DNA from: Pegea sp. RAD2-039
Lineage: Eukaryota > Chordata > Thaliacea > Salpida > Salpidae
NCBI GenBank assembly: GCA_034620365.1
Contig: JAQGEQ010000107.1
Location: forward strand, 62,001 to 126,000
Direction of reading: 5' to 3'
DNA length: 64,000 bases
The notes below the pieces were generated by a model that saw only the letters and a program-made list of their open reading frames with translations, did no database searches and was not told where the DNA came from. Shown here one piece after another: positions 55,017 to 64,000 of the stretch (positions are counted from its first letter, which is position 1; every line of letters starts with the position of its first letter). The position numbers and the translations under genes are program-made.

Positions 55017-58000
55017 TAGCTAATAGTTAAATGGATTACAATTATAAAGCATTGAGATAAAATTATTCAAACAAGGATAAATGAAAATATAAACTTAATA
55101 ATATTATTGTTTTTTCTGTTTAAAATATGGTTTGTGATAACATTTTAATTTCTTAAGTTTAATAAATTTTCAATTAGTTTGTTATCTTAATTTCAGTTCT
55201 AAAACTTTAATTAGTTTTACAAACTTTAAGTTTTAAACAGGAAAAAATATAAATCACCTTCCAGCTTTACTTAAAAATATTTTTAGCAGTTTTACATTGG
55301 CAATAAGCTTTTAAATTTCAAATAATAGCTATTAACTCTTAAAGAAACAAAATTAATTATATATCCGCATGGTGGCAACAAAGAGCTATTAGAATCAAAA
55401 AAATGTTTAGATAACAATAATTATTGGATTCAAGTTTAATAGCTAATTTAGATTCAGATTTTGACTGAAATGTTTTAAAGAACTAAACTTGCTTGTAAAA
55501 AACTTGAAATTTTTTGTTTATTTGTTTCAACAGTTGTTTTGTTTATTGTTTTGGATAATAATTTAAACAGGTTTCTAGTCTTGAAATTAAAAAATGATTT
55601 TATTTTTTTAATCTATTTTATAAGTTTTAAAATATTTATATTTTGTTTAGTTTTTCTGTACATTTTAAAAAGTTTGCAAATTCATATTTATCCTTATTTA
55701 TCTCAAAACTATTAATGAACTGCAGATTATATAGATATAATAAAAACTGTTATAAGCTAATAATCGCAAAATGATAAGTAAATAAACTATATAATATAAT
55801 AAGTTTCAAATAACTTTATTTAAAACATAGAAAATATCTTTAAACTATTTGTTGTAACCTTCTTAAGTAATTAACATTCAGTAAAAAAACTTTTCTCAAG
55901 TTAAATTTTTTTTATGAATAATAATAAAAGTTTTTAGAGTTGTAATTAAGTCACGACTACAATTGTGTTATCAACAATTTTTTTTAAATTCATTGAGTCA
56001 CGTTTAATAAAATCAAATTTTTATGTTTGAAACGTTTCAAAGGTTTTTTTAGAATTTATTAAAATTTTTTTAAAGTTTTCTATTTGTAATTTTAGTTGAA
56101 ATATAAAGTGAATAAAAATAATTATTTAAAAATTACTTTAAAATAAAAATATTTTTATTCAAATGAATAAAATTTTAACTAACTTTTAATTCATGTAATA
56201 ACAATTTTATTAAATTAAAATACATAATATTAAATACTAAAATTTCAAAGTCTGATTTTGCTGAAATATTTCTAAGTATAAACTAATGTCATCTTGCATT
56301 TGACTTTTGAAAAAGTCATATCATGACTACAAAAGTCATCTTTGAAAAACTCCAAATTGATTTATATATATCAATTATACTAAGAAAGTTGATTCATTTA
56401 ACGATTTTTAATGCTATTTTCTAAAGTTTCTATTTTGTTTTAGTTTTATAATCGCTTGAGATAAAGTAGTTACTGATAATGATTTCTTTTATGAGGTCTT
56501 TTCTGGTTTTAGAGACTGTTTAAAGTTTATATTAATTTATATCCAACTCAACACTATAATATAACATATGATTCTAAAATAGATTTTATTAAATAAAATA
56601 ATGATTATTTTAGTTATCTAAGAAAATATTCAATTTTGGTTTTAGAAAAATCTTTTTAAACTAATTTCAAATCAAATATTTTGTTACCAAAGTTCTTAAG
56701 TTAAATTCTAAACTATTATACTCGATAATAGATATTAAATATTTGGATATCTATTATTTTAAAACTATTAAAACTTTTTCTTAATTCTAAGTTTTACAAT
56801 TATAAACAAAATAAAAATATTAAAACTAATTTTAAATTTTCTTAAATTAAAAAAGTTTGCAAATTTGACATTTAGAGAAATTTCAGATTAAGTAGATAAT
56901 AATAGATAAAGATTATTTAGATATAATAATATAATGAAAATAATATATATGTATATACATTACAGGTCGATCAAAATCTTATATTTTTTTAGATAAATTA
57001 AACTATTGATTTCAATCTTCCAACATATATCAAAATAGTCAAATGCAATTTTATTATTTTATGTTTTTAAACTTATTTACAAAATTTGAAGATAAAAAAC
57101 GTTTTTTTCTAGTTTTAAATAGAAGAATTTTCAATTTTATTTTTAGAATTTTGGTGATAAGTTATGTTCAAGTTTTCCAGATTTAAAATTAATAATGTTT
57201 GATAGAATATCTTAAAAAAGAAATTTGGAATCTATTGTAGATTTCGAAAAATATGTAAATATTAGATTTTTTTAAATTTAAAATACAGATATATCGTTAC
57301 ACAGTTGTACTTTTGTAATTAAAGTTTTATATATTTTAGAAATATTGAAATTTGAAATTATTGTTGATTCAAGAAAGATTATGGAAAATTTATATAAGGA
57401 TTTATTTAATGTAACTTAAAATTAAAGTTTGTGTTTAAAGGTATTTTCAGTTTAATTTGAGTTCAAAAACCATTTTATTTAAAGAGAGTTTCATTAGTTG
57501 ATAAAAAAAGTTTTGAACAAGTTCATTTACAAAAAGTAATTTTGAAGAAATTGGCTTGAACCATAATATATTTTTGAAATATATAAAAGGTTCGTTATTC
57601 GCTGACTAAATTAAAATAAATTTTGAAGTTCATTTTTTAAGTTACACTGAGTTTATAAGGCCATGTAAGTTTTATTTTTGAGATTAATTTTAATATCCTG
57701 TAATGCTTTGATATAAAGTTTGTATCTTGAATTAAAAAAAGAATAAATATTTTTTATTATATTATTGATATTTATACTATAAATTTAAAATAAATAAACT
57801 AATAAAGATCAAGATAATCGTTTAATATCATTAAATAAAATAGTAAATTTCAAAACTGTTTGTTTTAGTAAAAAACAAATTTTTCTTTAATTTTTAAAAA
57901 GCAAATTACAAAATTGAAACATTTTGTTGGCTTTTGTTTAACTACTTCTTAAACTCGTGTAAAAACTTTCCGCAAACTAATTATTTTTAGTAAACTTTTT

Positions 58001-58898
58001 ACTTTTTTAGTAATTTTTTCTTAACCTTTCATGGCTTTAAACTGTTTCCGATGAAAATTGAGTTTTGTTTCAAAGTTTTATAAATTTTTTAAGTTAAATT
58101 TATGTTTTTTTTTGAACTTAACTTTTAACTAATTAAAAACTAAATTAGATTTTTAGTATCTATGATTTAACGATTATAACTTATTCAAAATGAGTAATAA
58201 ATTTGCTTCGTTTTAAATGTTAACAAAAATAAATAATTTTTATTCAATTTAATAATAATCATAATTTAAAAAAGTTTTTATTGACATAAATTAAATTATT
58301 TTAAAATTATTGGAAAAAGTGAATGTTTATTATCCAAAAATATAAATTTAAATGATTATTAAACTAAAAAAACATTTGATAACTAAAAGTTCTATATATT
58401 TTGCTGAATATAAACTATTTTTTAAATATTTTTTTTATTTTTTTAACTTTGCAACATTAGTAAAAATTATTTTTTTATCTTTTTATACTTATTTTTTAAT
58501 TTATTTGAAAATTCTTTTTACAAAAAAATAATGTAATATGTATTAACGTTGTATTACAAACTTTTTATAGTATATTTAATTTTTTTAAATTTAAATTTCT
58601 TCGTTTTTAACTATAAACTATTTTTGACTGTATAATTTCATTAAATTTTTTTGAAAAGAACAACGTTTTTTATAATTAGATAAAATAATTAAAATTTAAT
58701 TTGAAATTGAAAATTTCTAATATTAGTTGAGAAAACATATTTTAAACTACATTAATCATTTCGTTTTACTGTTACAAGTTATAATAAAAAACATTTTAAA
58801 CAAATTTTAAACGATGTTTTTTTATGTTTATGTATTACAGATATTTAATGCTTCTAATTTCAATTTTTCAGAGTGTTTCAAAATTAATTTTTTTAAAT
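55017..58898. other. 3.9 kb AT-rich intergenic gap
   Basis: Long A/T runs with no supported frame, RNA or dispersed element. The last part holds an acceptor-like tttcaatttttcag at about 58871, probably in the 5' UTR of the following gene. Confidence 0.35.

Positions 58899-64000
<5,102 letters not shown>

Overview
The window is nuclear DNA of an animal, most likely an AT-rich invertebrate (roughly three quarters A+T by eye). The evidence is spliceosomal introns with GT/AG borders, eukaryotic tRNA-Leu and tRNA-Phe genes with internal A/B boxes, tRNA-derived SINEs, and metazoan gene families: an adhesion GPCR, C-type-lectin-like receptors and an LRRIQ1-like protein. The phylum cannot be fixed from the sequence. 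Abundant TGACGTCA octamers, short introns and possible 5' UTR splice acceptors would suit a tunicate-like genome, but that is only a guess.

Layout. From 0.9 to 54 kb there is a cluster of mostly intronless paralogous receptors: plus strand at 942 and 9640; minus strand at 12794, 30040 (ectodomain mostly lost), 37278, 40494, 43632, 45250, 48848 and 53018; and a relic at about 51.2 kb. Each intact member has a ~135-residue C-type-lectin-like domain with six conserved cysteines (one member has lost one), one transmembrane helix, a basic stop-transfer run and, in all but one, a tyrosine-rich acidic tail, often ending in YxxM. Two short plus-strand genes (14964 and 17192) are membrane proteins without an ectodomain; the first carries the same kind of tail. 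Variants include a mucin-like stalk expanded by a 48-bp minisatellite (9640), a tail with no tyrosine (12794), and a recent tandem duplicate pair (43632/45250) with a SINE fragment at the junction. None has an obvious signal peptide, and several have an in-frame stop just before the ATG.

The cluster is interrupted at 18.3-28.7 kb by an 18-exon minus-strand gene reconstructed by splice sites and reading frame. It encodes an IQ motif, a long KEQQ-repeat region, leucine-rich repeats and a C-terminal LKRARKM-type motif, and is identified as LRRIQ1-like. It carries two coding minisatellites, a 108-bp satellite in one intron and a tRNA-Leu(AAG) gene in another. At 58.9-64 kb lies the 5' part of an adhesion GPCR: signal peptide, a C-type-lectin domain of its own, GAIN/GPS and TM1-TM6, with the last exon(s) beyond the window.

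The rest is AT-rich intergenic DNA peppered with about fifteen copies of a dispersed element with a conserved hairpin and (AATA)n tail, two tRNA-headed SINE types, a second 108-bp satellite array and simple repeats. The receptors, tail-only membrane proteins and neighbouring lectin GPCR together suggest a self/non-self or innate immune recognition locus; that functional reading is inference.
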